A stretch of 64,000 nt of DNA. Source: Streptomyces lydicus (GTDB lineage Bacteria; Actinomycetota; Actinomycetes; Streptomycetales; Streptomycetaceae). Under the pieces are notes generated by a model. It saw only the letters and a program-made list of their open reading frames with translations. It was not told the DNA's origin and did not search any database. A program made the position numbers and the translations under genes. Shown piece by piece: positions 26,265-35,745 of this stretch. Location of the stretch: NCBI RefSeq assembly GCF_001729485.1, contig NZ_CP017157.1:5332001-5396000 (forward strand). The letters are read 5' to 3'. Position 1 is the first letter of the stretch; every line of letters starts with the position of its first letter.

Positions 26265-27028
26265 TGTCCGTACGGATCGAGCGGGCCGGGCCGGTGACGA
26301 CGGTGGTGCTGTCCCGGCCGGAGGCCCGCAACGCGGTGGACGGCCCGACCGCGCGCCGCCTCGCCGACGCCTTCCGGGAGTTCGAGGCGGACGACACGGC
26401 GCGGGTCGCGGTGCTGTGGGGCGAGGGCGGGACATTCTGCGCGGGTGCCGATCTCAAGGCGATCGGCACCGCACGCGGCAACCGTGTCGCGGAGGACGGC
26501 GACGGCCCGATGGGGCCCACCCGGCTGCGGCTGTCCAAGCCGGTGATCGCCGCGGTGGCGGGCCACGCCGTGGCGGGCGGCCTGGAACTGGCCCTCTGGT
26601 GCGACCTGCGGATCGCCGAGGAGGACGCGGTCTTCGGGGTGTTCTGCCGGCGGTGGGGCGTGCCGCTGATCGACGGCGGTACGGTGCGGCTGCCGCGGCT
26701 GATCGGCGCGAGCCGGGCGAGTGACCTGGTGCTGACGGGGCGTCCGGTGCCGGCGGCGGAGGCACTGGACATCGGGCTGGCCAACCGCGTGGTGCCGGCC
26801 GGGACGGCACGCGCCGAGGCGGAGCTGCTGGCCGCGGAGATCGCCCGCTTCCCGCAGGCGTGTCTGCGCAGCGACCGGGCCTCCCTGCGGGAGCAGGAGG
26901 GCCTGGACGAGGCGACCGCGCTGGCCGGTGAACTCCGGCACGGCCGGGCGGTGCTGGCCGAGGCGAGGCAGGGCGCGGCTCGTTTCGCCGCGGGCGCCGG
27001 GCGGCACGGCGCGCCGGACCCCGCGTAG
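26264..27028 (+). CDS. Crotonase / enoyl-CoA hydratase family protein
   Basis: A 254-residue crotonase. VVLSRPEARNAVDG, the oxyanion-hole segment GTFCAGADLKAIG and the second backbone segment VAGHAVAGGLELALWCDLRIA are typical. In the catalytic region it reads RRWGVPLIDGG rather than the Glu-containing stretch of classical hydratases, placing it in a large actinobacterial subgroup whose reaction (hydratase, isomerase or hydrolase) is not fixed. The start overlaps the dehydrogenase stop, so the two should act in succession on the same acyl-CoA. Confidence 0.9.
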   Translation: MSVRIERAGPVTTVVLSRPEARNAVDGPTARRLADAFREFEADDTARVAVLWGEGGTFCAGADLKAIGTARGNRVAEDGDGPMGPTRLRLSKPVIAAVAGHAVAGGLELALWCDLRIAEEDAVFGVFCRRWGVPLIDGGTVRLPRLIGASRASDLVLTGRPVPAAEALDIGLANRVVPAGTARAEAELLAAEIARFPQACLRSDRASLREQEGLDEATALAGELRHGRAVLAEARQGAARFAAGAGRHGAPDPA

Positions 27029-27104
27029 GCACGGCGGCCGGCGGCGGCGTACTGTCGCCCTCCGTCAACCGTCGGCCCCCGCGGCCGGTCTTCAGGAGCA
27101 CTGC

Positions 27105-27611
27105 GTGAGCGATCTGACCTACCCCGAGGAGGGCGGGACCCGGCGCGGGCCGCTGCCCGGCGGCTATCACCACCTCGCCGAGGAGATGCCGCTCGGCCAC
27201 GGCCGTCAGGTGCTGCGCGCGGCGGGTGAGGCGATCACCACCTTCCGGATGCACCGGGCGGCCGGCACCGTCATCCGGGCCGACGCCCCGCGGGCCGAGC
27301 CCGGCGTCGCCGTCGAGGTGGGGCTGGGCGTCGGCCCGTTGCGGCTGCGGGCGCCCTGCCGGGTGGTGTGGGCGGTCGACGGGGAGGACCGCGTCGGCTT
27401 CGCGTACGGCACCCGCGCCGGGCACCCCGAGTGCGGGGAGGAGGCGTTCCTGGCCGAGCTGCGCGCGGACGGTTCGGTGTGGTTCACCGTGACCGCCTTC
27501 AGCCGCCCGGCCGTACCGCTCACCCGCCTCGCCGGCCCGCTGGTCCCCGTCTTCCAGCGACTGTACGTCCGCCGCCTGGGCCGCACCCTGCGCCGGCTGG
27601 CGAACGCATAG
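27105..27611 (+). CDS. DUF1990 protein
   Basis: A 168-residue DUF1990 protein, a family with a START/polyketide-cyclase-like barrel and no settled role. The start (LTYPEEGGTRRGPLPGGYHH), the middle VGFAYGTRAGHPECGEEAF and WFTVTAFSRPAVPLTRLAGP followed by a basic C-terminus are typical. The GTG at 27105 has AGGAG seven bases upstream. It lies 76 bp after the crotonase in the same direction and may be in the same transcript. Confidence 0.9.
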   Translation: MSDLTYPEEGGTRRGPLPGGYHHLAEEMPLGHGRQVLRAAGEAITTFRMHRAAGTVIRADAPRAEPGVAVEVGLGVGPLRLRAPCRVVWAVDGEDRVGFAYGTRAGHPECGEEAFLAELRADGSVWFTVTAFSRPAVPLTRLAGPLVPVFQRLYVRRLGRTLRRLANA

Positions 27612-27633
27612 GGCCCGGCTGGACCCGCTCGGA

Positions 27634-28401
27634 TCAGCGGCCCGTCGCCGACGGCGGCACCTCGACCACGAAGAACAGGAAGCAGGTCTTGGTCGCGAGG
27701 TCGTCGAAGGCGTCGGGGAACAGTTCCCGGGCGGCCGGGTCGGGTTGCGGCTCGCTGAGGGCGGAGAGACGGAAGCCGGCGGTGGTGAAGGCGTCGGTCA
27801 TCGCGTGCAGCGGCTTGCGCCAGAACCTCATCGGGACGGACCGCCCGTTGATCGTCCAGTCGAAGGTGTAGCTGGTGGTCGCGAAGTAGTCGGGCCGAGG
27901 GTCCTGGACCGTGTAGGCCACGAAGGGGTGGTCCACCGAGGCGATCAGCCGGCCACCGGGCCTGAGCACGCGCCGCAGCTCGGCCAGCGTCGGCCCCCAG
28001 TCCTCCAGGTAGTGCAGCACCAGCGACGCGACCACGTCGTCGAACACACCGTCAGCGAACGGCAGCGGGTCGCTCAGGTCGCCCACGTGCAGGGCCGCGT
28101 CGTCACCCAGCCGCCGCCGGGCCAGGGCCAGCATCCCGGCACTGGCGTCGATGCCGGTGACGACGGCGCCGCGGTCGCGCAGTGCGGCGGACAGCGGGCC
28201 CGAGCCGCAGCCGGCGTCCAGGATCCGGCGGCCGGAGACGTCTCCGGCGAGGGCCACCATCGCGGGCCGCGCGTAGTACGCGTTCACGAGGTTGTTCTCG
28301 GTTCCCGCCGAGTACGCCTCGGCGAAGCTGTCGTAGTCATTCACCCGGGCCGGCTCTGCGGGCCGGGCGGGACTCTCGGGCACGTCGGGTAAGCGCTCCA
28401 T
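27634..28401 (-). CDS. SAM-dependent methyltransferase, class I
   Basis: A 255-residue methyltransferase of the UbiE/Methyltransf_11 type. Motif I is ILDAGCGSGPLSAAL, with the acidic residue of motif II in VVTGIDASAGML, then LHVGDLSDPLPF and VVASLVLHYLEDWGPTLAELRRV. The substrate is unknown. The ATG at 28401 lacks a good ribosome site; an in-frame GTG at 28344 (before NDYDSFAEAY) is a possible alternative. The gene is single and divergent from the phosphoesterase. Confidence 0.9.
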   Translation of the reverse strand: MERLPDVPESPARPAEPARVNDYDSFAEAYSAGTENNLVNAYYARPAMVALAGDVSGRRILDAGCGSGPLSAALRDRGAVVTGIDASAGMLALARRRLGDDAALHVGDLSDPLPFADGVFDDVVASLVLHYLEDWGPTLAELRRVLRPGGRLIASVDHPFVAYTVQDPRPDYFATTSYTFDWTINGRSVPMRFWRKPLHAMTDAFTTAGFRLSALSEPQPDPAARELFPDAFDDLATKTCFLFFVVEVPPSATGR

Positions 28402-28625
28402 CGTCGCAGCCTAGTTGTCACGCGTTCCGCCCGACAGAACCTTGCGCACGCGTCCGCCCCGAGGACCGCAAGCGGGGTCCGGTGTCCCACTTTTCTCACG
28501 CCCCGGGGCCGCCCGGGGACACGTTGTTACCGACGCGTAACCCCGCGGCCGCTGATCGCCATACGTCCACCTCCGCTTCATCTTTTCGTCACCTTCGGCC
28601 CCGCCGGCCGTGAGAAAAACCAGGC

Positions 28626-29846
28626 ATGTGTGAGGACGAACTGATCCCGCCGCAGGCGGACATGACCGAGCAGGAGTGGCTGCGGGCCGGCTCGGCGGCG
28701 GCCGGGACCACGCCGGTGCCCACGACGGGCAGGGCCGTGCAGTGGGTGAACCGGCGGACGCTGCTGGGCGGTGCGATGGCCGGCGCGGCGCTGGCGGTAC
28801 TGCCCTCCCAGGCCCAGTCGCCCGCCGCGGCCGCGACCGGGCCGGGGGTGCCCGGGGCCTTCCCGTTCCCCGAACACCCCAATGGCAAGGGCGAGTTCGC
28901 GATCCTGGTCACCGGGGACGCGGGCACCGGCGACGAGGCGCAGTACGCGGTGGCCGCCGCCGCCCGGGACGTGTGCCGCGCCGAGGGCGTCGGGCTCGCG
29001 GTGGGCCTGGGGGACAACATCTACGAGAACGGGCCGGAGTCCGACCACGACTCGGAGTTCCAGGACAAGTTCGAGAAGCCCAACAACGGCATCGACGTGC
29101 CCTGGCTGATGGTGCTGGGCAACCACGACTGCTCGGGGCTGATACCCGGCAGCGGCGGCGACCCGTCCCGCGGCGACCGCGAGGTCTCGTACGCCAGGAC
29201 CTCCAAGCGCTGGCACATGCCGGGCCGTTACTACAGCGTGCCGCTGCCGGCCGCCGAGCCGCTGGTGGAGTTCTTCGCCATCGACACGATCCCGTGGTCG
29301 TCGTACGTCGCCCAGCTCGACCCGTACTACCGCTGGGACGGGCCGTACATGCGCGAGCAGCGGAGCTGGCTGGACGGTGCGCTGCGCGCCTCGCGGGCCC
29401 GCTGGAAGGTGGTGCTGAGCCACCACCCGTACCTCAACAACGGCAAGCACGGCAGCGCCGGTTCCTACGACGGGTTCGAGATCGGGAACTACACCAGCGG
29501 GGTCCACCTGAAGGACATGTACGAGAAGGTGGTGTGCGGCCGGGCCGACCTGATCCTGTCCGGGCACGACCACACGCTGCAGATCCTGGAGCCGACGGCG
29601 CGCACCGGCGGCACCCGGCAGGTGGTGTGCGGGGCGTCCGCCAAGACGGAGGACGGCAAGGCGCACTTCACCCACCCGTCGGCCTGGCAGAACTTCTCCG
29701 AGCACGGGTTCATGGTGCTGAAGGTCTCCGGCGCGCGGCTGACCATCGACGCGTACACCGTCGACGTGGCGACCCGCAAGGCCACGCTGCGGCACCGGGT
29801 GCGGCAGACCGGCCCGGTGGCGGCGCCCGCGCGGGCCCACGCGTAG
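28626..29846 (+). CDS. Metallophosphoesterase (purple-acid-phosphatase-like), Tat-exported
   Basis: A 406-residue calcineurin-type phosphoesterase. A twin-arginine signal (NRRTLLGGAMAGAALAV) lies unusually deep, at residues about 42-58. The metal-centre blocks are complete: VTGDAGTGDE, GLGDNIYENG, VLGNHDC, LSHHPYLNNGKHG and LSGHDHTLQ. The pattern fits tartrate-resistant acid phosphatase relatives, suggesting release of phosphate outside the cell. The promoter region holds a GTTAC/GTAAC dyad (28526-28541), but no clear Pho box. A strong hairpin follows the stop. Confidence 0.9.
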   Translation: MCEDELIPPQADMTEQEWLRAGSAAAGTTPVPTTGRAVQWVNRRTLLGGAMAGAALAVLPSQAQSPAAAATGPGVPGAFPFPEHPNGKGEFAILVTGDAGTGDEAQYAVAAAARDVCRAEGVGLAVGLGDNIYENGPESDHDSEFQDKFEKPNNGIDVPWLMVLGNHDCSGLIPGSGGDPSRGDREVSYARTSKRWHMPGRYYSVPLPAAEPLVEFFAIDTIPWSSYVAQLDPYYRWDGPYMREQRSWLDGALRASRARWKVVLSHHPYLNNGKHGSAGSYDGFEIGNYTSGVHLKDMYEKVVCGRADLILSGHDHTLQILEPTARTGGTRQVVCGASAKTEDGKAHFTHPSAWQNFSEHGFMVLKVSGARLTIDAYTVDVATRKATLRHRVRQTGPVAAPARAHA

Positions 29847-29864
29847 GAGCCGACCCAGTAATAC

Positions 29865-29891
29865 CGGGCCGGCCGTGCGACGGCCGGCCCG
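29865..29891. terminator. Perfect hairpin terminator after the phosphoesterase
   Basis: A 12-bp perfect stem (29865-29876 with 29880-29891) and 3-base loop follow the phosphoesterase stop by about 20 bases. It lies between convergent genes and could serve both directions; there is no T-run. Confidence 0.7.
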
Positions 29892-29980
29892 ATAGGGCCG
29901 GACCGACCAACCTGGCCGTTGGGCGGCCCGGCCTGCCCGGGACCGTACACCCTCGCGCGCCCGGCGAAAACCGTTCGGTT

Positions 29981-31378
29981 TCAGCCCTCCGGGCCGTACC
30001 AGAGGGTCGTCATGTTGCAGAACTCGCGGATGCCGTGCCCCGACAACTCCCGCCCGTAGCCGGAGCGTTTGGCCCCGCCGAAGGGCAGCCCGGGGTGGGA
30101 CGCGGTCATGCCGTTGAAGAAGACGCCGCCGGCCTCCAGGTCCCGTGCCAGCCGCACCTGTTCGTCCGGGTCGCGGGTCCAGGCGTTGGAACTGAGGCCG
30201 AACGGGGTGTCGTTGGCGACCCGCACCGCCTCGTCGACGTCGGCGACGCGGTAGAGCGTGGCGACCGGGCCGAACGCCTCCTCGTGGTGGATGCGCATGC
30301 CGGGGGTGATGTCGGCGAGGACCGTCGGCTCGTAGAACCAGCCGGCCCGGTGCTCGGGCGGCCGCCGCCCGCCGCACAGCGCGGTCGCGCCCTGGTGGAC
30401 CGCGTCGTCGACCAGCTCCTCCAGGTCGGAGCGGCCCTGCTCGCTGGAGAGCGGCCCCACGTCGGTGGTCTCCGCCATCGGGTCGCCCACCGTCAGCGCG
30501 GCCATCCGCGCGGTGAACCGCTCGGTGAAGGCGTCGTAGACGTCTCCGTGCACGATGAACCGCTTGGCCGCGATGCAGGACTGGCCGTTGTTCTGGACGC
30601 GCGCGGTGACGGCCACCTGGGCCGCCTTGTCCAGGTCGGCGGAGGGCAGCACGACGAACGGGTCGCTGCCGCCCAGTTCGAGAACGGTCTTCTTGATCTC
30701 GTCCCCGGCGACGGAGGCCACCGCGCGGCCGGCGGGCTCGCTGCCGGTGAGCGTCGCGGCGACCACCCTGGGGTCGCGCAGGATGTCCTCGACCGCGCCG
30801 GAGCCGATCAGCAGGGTCTGGAAACAGCCCTCGGGGAAGCCGGCCCGGCGGAACAGCTCCTCGATGTAGAGCGCGGTCTGCGGGACGTTCGAGGCGTGCT
30901 TGAGCAGTCCGGTGTTGCCCGCCATCAGCGCCGGCGCGGCGAACCGTACGACCTGCCAGAGCGGGAAGTTCCACGGCATCACCGCGAGGACGGTGCCCAT
31001 GGGGCGGTAGCGGACCACGGCGCGCACGGCACCCGCGTCACGGACGTCGGCCGGGTCGGGGTACTCGTCGGCGAGCAGCTCCTCGGCCCGGTCGGCGTAC
31101 CAGCGCATGGTCTTGGCGCACTTGGCGGCCTCCGCGCGGGCCTGGGTCACCGGTTTGCCCATCTCGGTGGTCATCAGGCGGGCGATGCCGTCCTGGTCGG
31201 CCTCCAGCAGGTCGGCCGCCTTGAGCATCAGCTCCCGGCGCCGGGCGAAGGACGTCAGCCGGTGTTCCTCGAATGCCTGCTCCGCCCTGACCAGGTGGTC
31301 TTCGATCTCGCCCGCGTTGAGCGCGTCGAAGGTCTTGAGGGTCTCGCCGGTCGCCGGGTTGACCGTGGCGATGGCCAT
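29981..31378 (-). CDS. gabD: NADP-dependent succinate-semialdehyde dehydrogenase type aldehyde dehydrogenase
   Basis: A 465-residue aldehyde dehydrogenase that oxidises an aldehyde to the acid, probably succinate semialdehyde. The general base lies in VLELGGSDPFVVL and the nucleophilic Cys in NNGQSCIAAKRF; MPWNFPLWQV and SGYGRELSGHGIREF are typical of the SSADH group. The ATG at 31378 has a perfect GGAGGT seven bases upstream. It lies alone, downstream of a small proline-rich gene. Assignment to GABA degradation is by similarity to the family; the permease at 22.3 kb is too far away to prove a pathway. Confidence 0.88.
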   Translation of the reverse strand: MAIATVNPATGETLKTFDALNAGEIEDHLVRAEQAFEEHRLTSFARRRELMLKAADLLEADQDGIARLMTTEMGKPVTQARAEAAKCAKTMRWYADRAEELLADEYPDPADVRDAGAVRAVVRYRPMGTVLAVMPWNFPLWQVVRFAAPALMAGNTGLLKHASNVPQTALYIEELFRRAGFPEGCFQTLLIGSGAVEDILRDPRVVAATLTGSEPAGRAVASVAGDEIKKTVLELGGSDPFVVLPSADLDKAAQVAVTARVQNNGQSCIAAKRFIVHGDVYDAFTERFTARMAALTVGDPMAETTDVGPLSSEQGRSDLEELVDDAVHQGATALCGGRRPPEHRAGWFYEPTVLADITPGMRIHHEEAFGPVATLYRVADVDEAVRVANDTPFGLSSNAWTRDPDEQVRLARDLEAGGVFFNGMTASHPGLPFGGAKRSGYGRELSGHGIREFCNMTTLWYGPEG

Positions 31379-31462
31379 GATCAGCACCTCCTTGGTGTGC
31401 GGGTGGCAGTTCCCGCGCTGACGGGGAATGCGCGGTCCGGGGGCGTCGGGTCCGGGCGGCTC

Positions 31463-31693
31463 CTAGGAAAGCGGTGAGGGAGCCGGGGACGGGTCCGGCA
31501 CCGGGTCGGGCCCGGGCGGCCGGGGGATCGGCGACGGCTCCGGCGGTATCGGTTCGGGTGGCGGGGGCGGGACCGGCGGTCCGGGGAGCGGGTCCGGGAC
31601 GGGGTTCGGCGGCGGGCCGCCGGGGTCCGGGGGCGTGGGCTGCGGATCGCGGCCGTACGGGCGCTCACTGAGCGTATGCGGTTGCCGCTGCAC
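31463..31693 (-). CDS. Small proline-rich protein
   Basis: A 76-residue protein, more than a third proline, with runs such as PPVPPPPPEPIPPEPSPIP and a tail of PxPDPxP units. The start is secure: GGAGG lies seven bases before the GTG at 31693. There is no signal or membrane segment. Such sequences form polyproline helices and can bind SH3-like or WW-like partners, but no role is known. It lies upstream of, and co-directional with, the aldehyde dehydrogenase. Confidence 0.65.
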   Translation of the reverse strand: MQRQPHTLSERPYGRDPQPTPPDPGGPPPNPVPDPLPGPPVPPPPPEPIPPEPSPIPRPPGPDPVPDPSPAPSPLS

Positions 31694-31870
31694 TGCGGGC
31701 CTCCAAAGGGAACATCTGGTGGCACATGAGCCCCCGTACCCGAGTTTCGCCCGTCCATGGCTCCGGCGCACGACGGATCGCCGCGGACGCGGTTGCGGAC
31801 CGGCGACGGCGGGCGTACATGACCTGATCGGACGGCGCCGGGCGGCCGGCCGGCCCGCTAGCGTGCGGTC

Positions 31871-32689
31871 ATGCCCATGACGCGCACCGGCAGGACGTCC
31901 CCTCGGCGGGCCCCGGAGCGGAGCGGGAAACCCCCGCACCGGACGCCTGCGGAGCCGCGCCGCGCGCCGCGGGGCCGGAGCGCCCGGCGCGCGGCGGCTA
32001 CCGCCCTCTGCGCCGCGCTGCTGCTGGCCGCCCCGGCCCCGTCCGCCGCGGCCGGTCCCACCGTCCCGCTCCCCCATCGCATGGCCGACACCGGCGGCGG
32101 GGACCAGCTGATCACCGCCGAGGCGCCCACGGCGGACGCCACCGTCGGGACGGTGGTGTGGTGGCAGCGCCGCAACGGCCACTGGCGGCGGGCCGGTTCG
32201 GCGCCGGCCCGCTTCGGCTCGGCCGGGCTCACCGAGGGCACCACCCGGGTGCAGGGCACCTCGACCACGCCCACCGGCTTGTACGGCCTGCCGTTCGCCT
32301 TCGGCACCGAGCCCGCACCGCCCGGCACCACCACGCCGTACCGCCGGGTCGGCCCGGACGCGTGGTGGTGCGAGGACAACGCCTCCGCGTCGTACAACCG
32401 CTGGGTGGACCCGCGGCCCGCGGACTGCGCGGCCGCCGAGTCCGAGCGGCTCGCGGACCACCCGGTGCAGTACGGCCGGGCACTGGTCACCGACTTCAAC
32501 TACGACCGTCCCGTGCACGGCCGGGGCGCCGGGATCTTCCTCCACGTCAACGGCAAGGGCGCCACGGCCGGCTGTGTGTCCGTGCCGGCCGGGGCGATGG
32601 CGCGGATCCTGTCCTGGCTGCGCCCGGCCGCGCACCCGCACCTCGCCATCGGCACGGCGTACGGACCGACCGCGCTCACCCGCTACTGA
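31871..32689 (+). CDS. Exported L,D-transpeptidase-fold (YkuD-like) protein
   Basis: A 272-residue exported protein. The long basic N-region (about 40 residues, very Arg-rich) leads into a hydrophobic signal core and an AAA cleavage site near residue 60. The catalytic signature of the YkuD fold is at the C-terminus: GIFLHVNGKGATAGCVSVP, with the His and the nucleophilic Cys. L,D-transpeptidases make 3-3 cross-links in peptidoglycan; in this subgroup the enzyme may instead be an endopeptidase-like or uncharacterised wall enzyme. Its last 14 bases overlap the end of the converging ABC gene. Confidence 0.85.
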   Translation: MPMTRTGRTSPRRAPERSGKPPHRTPAEPRRAPRGRSARRAAATALCAALLLAAPAPSAAAGPTVPLPHRMADTGGGDQLITAEAPTADATVGTVVWWQRRNGHWRRAGSAPARFGSAGLTEGTTRVQGTSTTPTGLYGLPFAFGTEPAPPGTTTPYRRVGPDAWWCEDNASASYNRWVDPRPADCAAAESERLADHPVQYGRALVTDFNYDRPVHGRGAGIFLHVNGKGATAGCVSVPAGAMARILSWLRPAAHPHLAIGTAYGPTALTRY

Positions 32690-34784
32690 GGCCCCCGCCG
32701 GCCGCCGACGTGAGCGGGAAGTGGCACGCCACCCGGTGGCCGGGGGTCTCCGGCTCGGCGGGCGGGGGCTCCGTGGTCGCGCAGAGTCCGGCCGCGCGCG
32801 GGCAGCGGGTGCGGAAGCGGCAGCCGGAGGGCGGGGCGGCCGCGGACGGCGTCTCGCCGCCGAGCGGGGAGCCGGGCCGGGGCGCGTCGGGGTCGGGCGC
32901 GCCGGCGCTGTCCAGCAGCCCGCGGGTGTACGGGTGCAGCGGGCGGGCGAAGACCTGCGCGGCGGGGCCGGTCTCGACGAGCTTGCCGAGGTACATCACC
33001 CCGACCGAGTCCGCGAGGTGCCGTACCACCGCCAGGTCGTGCGAGATGAAGAGGTAGCCGATCCCCTTCTCGCGCTGCAGCGCGCGCATCAGGTTGAGGA
33101 TCTGCGCCTGGACGGAGACATCGAGCGCGGAGACCGGTTCGTCGGCGACGACCAGCGCGGGCGACAGGGCCAGCGCGCGGGCCAGGCCGAGGCGCTGCCG
33201 CTGGCCGCCGGAGAACTCGTGCGGATAGCGGTCCACCGCACCGCGCGGCAGTCCGACGTCGTCCAGCAGCCCGGCGATCCGTCGCCGCTGCTCGGCACGG
33301 TCGCCGATGCCCTGGATGACCAGGGGTTCGCGCAGCACCGCGCCCACCCGCATCCGGGGGTCCATGGCCGCGGAGGAGTCCTGGAACATCAGCTGGACCT
33401 GGCGCCGGTGGGCCCGCAGTTCCCGCTTGGTCAGGGTGGCGAGGTCGCGGCCGGCGAAGTGGACGCTGCCGCCGGTGGGCGGTTCCAGGCCGACCACCAT
33501 CCGGCCGAGGGTGGACTTGCCGCAGCCGGACTCCCCCACGACGCCGAAGGTTTCGCCGCGCCGGACGGTGAGCGAGACCCCGGCCACCGCGCTGATCTCC
33601 CCGCCCCGGGCGCCCGGCCCGCGGCGGGCGAAGGGGCTGGCGTGCAGGGGGTAGGTCTTGCTGAGGCCGGCGAGCCGCAGCAGGGGTTCGCCGGGGCCGG
33701 CCACGGTCCCGGCCGGTGCGGCGGCCGCGCCGGGCTCCCTCGCCTCCCCGGCCGGAGGCGGCGGCAGGAGCGCGGCGGCCGGGTCGCCGTCGGCGGGGTC
33801 CGCCGGGTGGAAGCAGGCCACGGCGTGCGCGGTGTCGGTGGGCGCGGTGCCGTCCGGGCCGTCGGCCAGCTCCGGCTCGGCGGCGCGGCAGAGGTCGGTG
33901 GCGAAGCCGCAGCGGGGCGCGAAGCGGCACCCGGTGGGGCGGCTCGTCAGAACCGGCGGCAGGCCGGGGACGGTGGCGAGCGGCCGGCCGGCTTCGGCGG
34001 CGTCGGGGAGCGCGGCGAACAGCGCCTGGGTGTAGCGGTGCCGCGGCGCGGCGAACAGCGGCCGTACGGGGGCGCGTTCGGCGATCCGGCCGGCGTACAT
34101 CACCGCGACCCGGTCGACCCGGCGGGCGATCACGCCGAGGTCGTGGGTGACCAGGATCAGCGCCATGCCGAGCCGGGTGCGCAGCTCGTCGAGGAGTTCC
34201 AGGATCTGGTGCTGGGTGGTGACGTCGAGAGCGGTGGTCGGCTCGTCGGCGATCAGCAGCCGGGGTTCGCAGATCAGCGCCATGGCGATCGCGACGCGCT
34301 GCCGCATCCCGCCGCTGAGCTGGTGCGGATAGTGCCCGAGCCGCTCGGCGGGGCGGGGCAGGCCGACCAGCCGCAGCATCTCCTCGGCCTTGGCCCGCGC
34401 CTCGGCACGGCTCACCTTCCGGTGCAGCAGCAGGGGTTCGGCGACCTGGGCGCCGAGCGTGAGGGTGGGGTTGAGCGAGGTCAGCGGGTCCTGGAAGACC
34501 ATGCCGACGGTGTTGCCGCGGATGCCCCGCAGCCGGCGCTCGGGGGCGGCGGCGAGGTCGGTACCGTCGAACAGGATCCGGCCGCCGGTGACCCTGCCGC
34601 CGGGCGGCAGCAGGCCGAGGACGGACAGCGCGGTCATGGTCTTGCCGCAGCCGGATTCGCCGACGACGCCCAGCGCCTCGCCGGGGGCCAGCGCGAGGTC
34701 GACGCCGTCGAGGGCGCGGACGGTGCCGCCGCGGCCGGCGATCTCGACGTGCAGGTCCTCGACGCGCAGCAGCGGGTCGGTCAT
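32676..34784 (-). CDS. Peptide ABC importer, two ATPases fused in one protein (DppD-DppF type)
   Basis: A 702-residue protein with two complete nucleotide-binding domains. The first (residues 1 to about 335) has [16 protein letters not shown] and [12 protein letters not shown]; the second (about 370-702) has [24 protein letters not shown] and [12 protein letters not shown]. Each ends in the Cys-rich oligopeptide-transporter tail ([30 protein letters not shown]), which in relatives can bind an iron-sulphur cluster. It powers import through the two permeases encoded just upstream. In most operons these are two genes; the fusion ensures equal amounts. It is the last gene of the operon. Confidence 0.94.
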   Translation of the reverse strand: MTDPLLRVEDLHVEIAGRGGTVRALDGVDLALAPGEALGVVGESGCGKTMTALSVLGLLPPGGRVTGGRILFDGTDLAAAPERRLRGIRGNTVGMVFQDPLTSLNPTLTLGAQVAEPLLLHRKVSRAEARAKAEEMLRLVGLPRPAERLGHYPHQLSGGMRQRVAIAMALICEPRLLIADEPTTALDVTTQHQILELLDELRTRLGMALILVTHDLGVIARRVDRVAVMYAGRIAERAPVRPLFAAPRHRYTQALFAALPDAAEAGRPLATVPGLPPVLTSRPTGCRFAPRCGFATDLCRAAEPELADGPDGTAPTDTAHAVACFHPADPADGDPAAALLPPPPAGEAREPGAAAAPAGTVAGPGEPLLRLAGLSKTYPLHASPFARRGPGARGGEISAVAGVSLTVRRGETFGVVGESGCGKSTLGRMVVGLEPPTGGSVHFAGRDLATLTKRELRAHRRQVQLMFQDSSAAMDPRMRVGAVLREPLVIQGIGDRAEQRRRIAGLLDDVGLPRGAVDRYPHEFSGGQRQRLGLARALALSPALVVADEPVSALDVSVQAQILNLMRALQREKGIGYLFISHDLAVVRHLADSVGVMYLGKLVETGPAAQVFARPLHPYTRGLLDSAGAPDPDAPRPGSPLGGETPSAAAPPSGCRFRTRCPRAAGLCATTEPPPAEPETPGHRVACHFPLTSAAGGGLSSG

Positions 34785-34839
34785 GGTGTGGTCCTCGCTT
34801 CGGCTCTTGCGGTGGTCCGCGGGGTCGTCGGCATCCGCG

Positions 34840-35745
34840 TCAGCCCTTCGCCGGCCGTACGTCGAAGGCGTCCCGCAGGCCGTCCCCGAGGCAGTTGAAG
34901 GCGGCGACCACCAGCACGATCGCCAGGCCCGGCGGGAAGATCAGCCACCAGTGGCCGACCTGGGTATAGGTGAGGCCGGCGGAGAGCAGCGAGCCCCAGT
35001 CGGCGGCCGGCGGCGGGACGGACAGGCCCAGGAAGGAGAGGTAGGCGACGTAGAGGATCGCGTCGGCCACCTGGAACGTGGCATTGACGATGACGGTGCC
35101 GACGGCGTTCGGGACGATGTGCCGGAAGACGGCGCGGCCCCCGCCGCCGCCCATCAGCCGCATCGCGTGGAGGTAGTCGCGGCTGCGCAGTGCCAGCGCC
35201 TCCCCGCGGATCAGGCGGGCCGGTGAGAGCCAGGCGACGGAGGCGATGATCAGGATGAGGACGGGTTTGCTCGGAGTGATGAGGGTGGCGACCACGACGA
35301 GCAGGAAGAGCGCGGGGACGGCGAGCGCCGCGTCGGTGATCCGCATCAGCACGGCGTCCACCCAGCCGCCGAAGTACCCCGCGACCGCTCCGTACACCGT
35401 GCCGAGCAGGGTCGCCAGCAGCCCGGCGGCCAGGCCGACTTCGAGGGAGGTGCGGCCGCCGTACATCAGCCGTCCGAGCTGGTCGTAGCCGAGGTCGGTG
35501 GTGCCCAGCGGGTGGCCGGCGCCGGGGGCGCGGCCGGCCTGGGCGAGGTCGGTGTGGATCTGGTCGGTGGGATGGAGCAGCGGGCCGAGGAAGCAGAAGG
35601 CGAACAGGGCGAGCAGCACCAGCGCGCCGGCGAGGGCGAGCTTGTTGCGGGTGAGGACGGCGAGGGCGCGGCGGGCCGGGCCGGGGATCGCCGGGGCGGC
35701 GTCCGGCCGGCCGGCGCCCACCGCGTCGAGGGCTGGGGTCGTCAC
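34840..35745 (-). CDS. Peptide ABC importer permease (DppC type)
   Basis: A 301-residue inner-membrane subunit with about six helices and the EAA loop (ALRSRDYLHAMRLMGGG). The N-terminal cytoplasmic segment and LGTTDLGYDQLGRLMYGGRTSL block are characteristic of DppC/OppC. The GTG start overlaps the stop of the DppB-type gene (GTGA), showing translational coupling. It forms the channel with that protein. Confidence 0.93.
   Translation of the reverse strand: MTTPALDAVGAGRPDAAPAIPGPARRALAVLTRNKLALAGALVLLALFAFCFLGPLLHPTDQIHTDLAQAGRAPGAGHPLGTTDLGYDQLGRLMYGGRTSLEVGLAAGLLATLLGTVYGAVAGYFGGWVDAVLMRITDAALAVPALFLLVVVATLITPSKPVLILIIASVAWLSPARLIRGEALALRSRDYLHAMRLMGGGGGRAVFRHIVPNAVGTVIVNATFQVADAILYVAYLSFLGLSVPPPAADWGSLLSAGLTYTQVGHWWLIFPPGLAIVLVVAAFNCLGDGLRDAFDVRPAKG

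Noticed and set aside
22323..26435. A 1370-codon minus-strand open frame
   Set aside because: It is a shadow of the permease, PaaX and acyl-CoA dehydrogenase genes: its product is low-complexity Arg/Pro/Gly/His/Gln sequence with no family, and the real genes cover the same bases with proper codon bias and motifs.
28526..28541. GTTAC/GTAAC dyad as a Pho box for the phosphoesterase
   Set aside because: It is an inverted repeat, not the direct GTTCACC-type repeats bound by PhoP.
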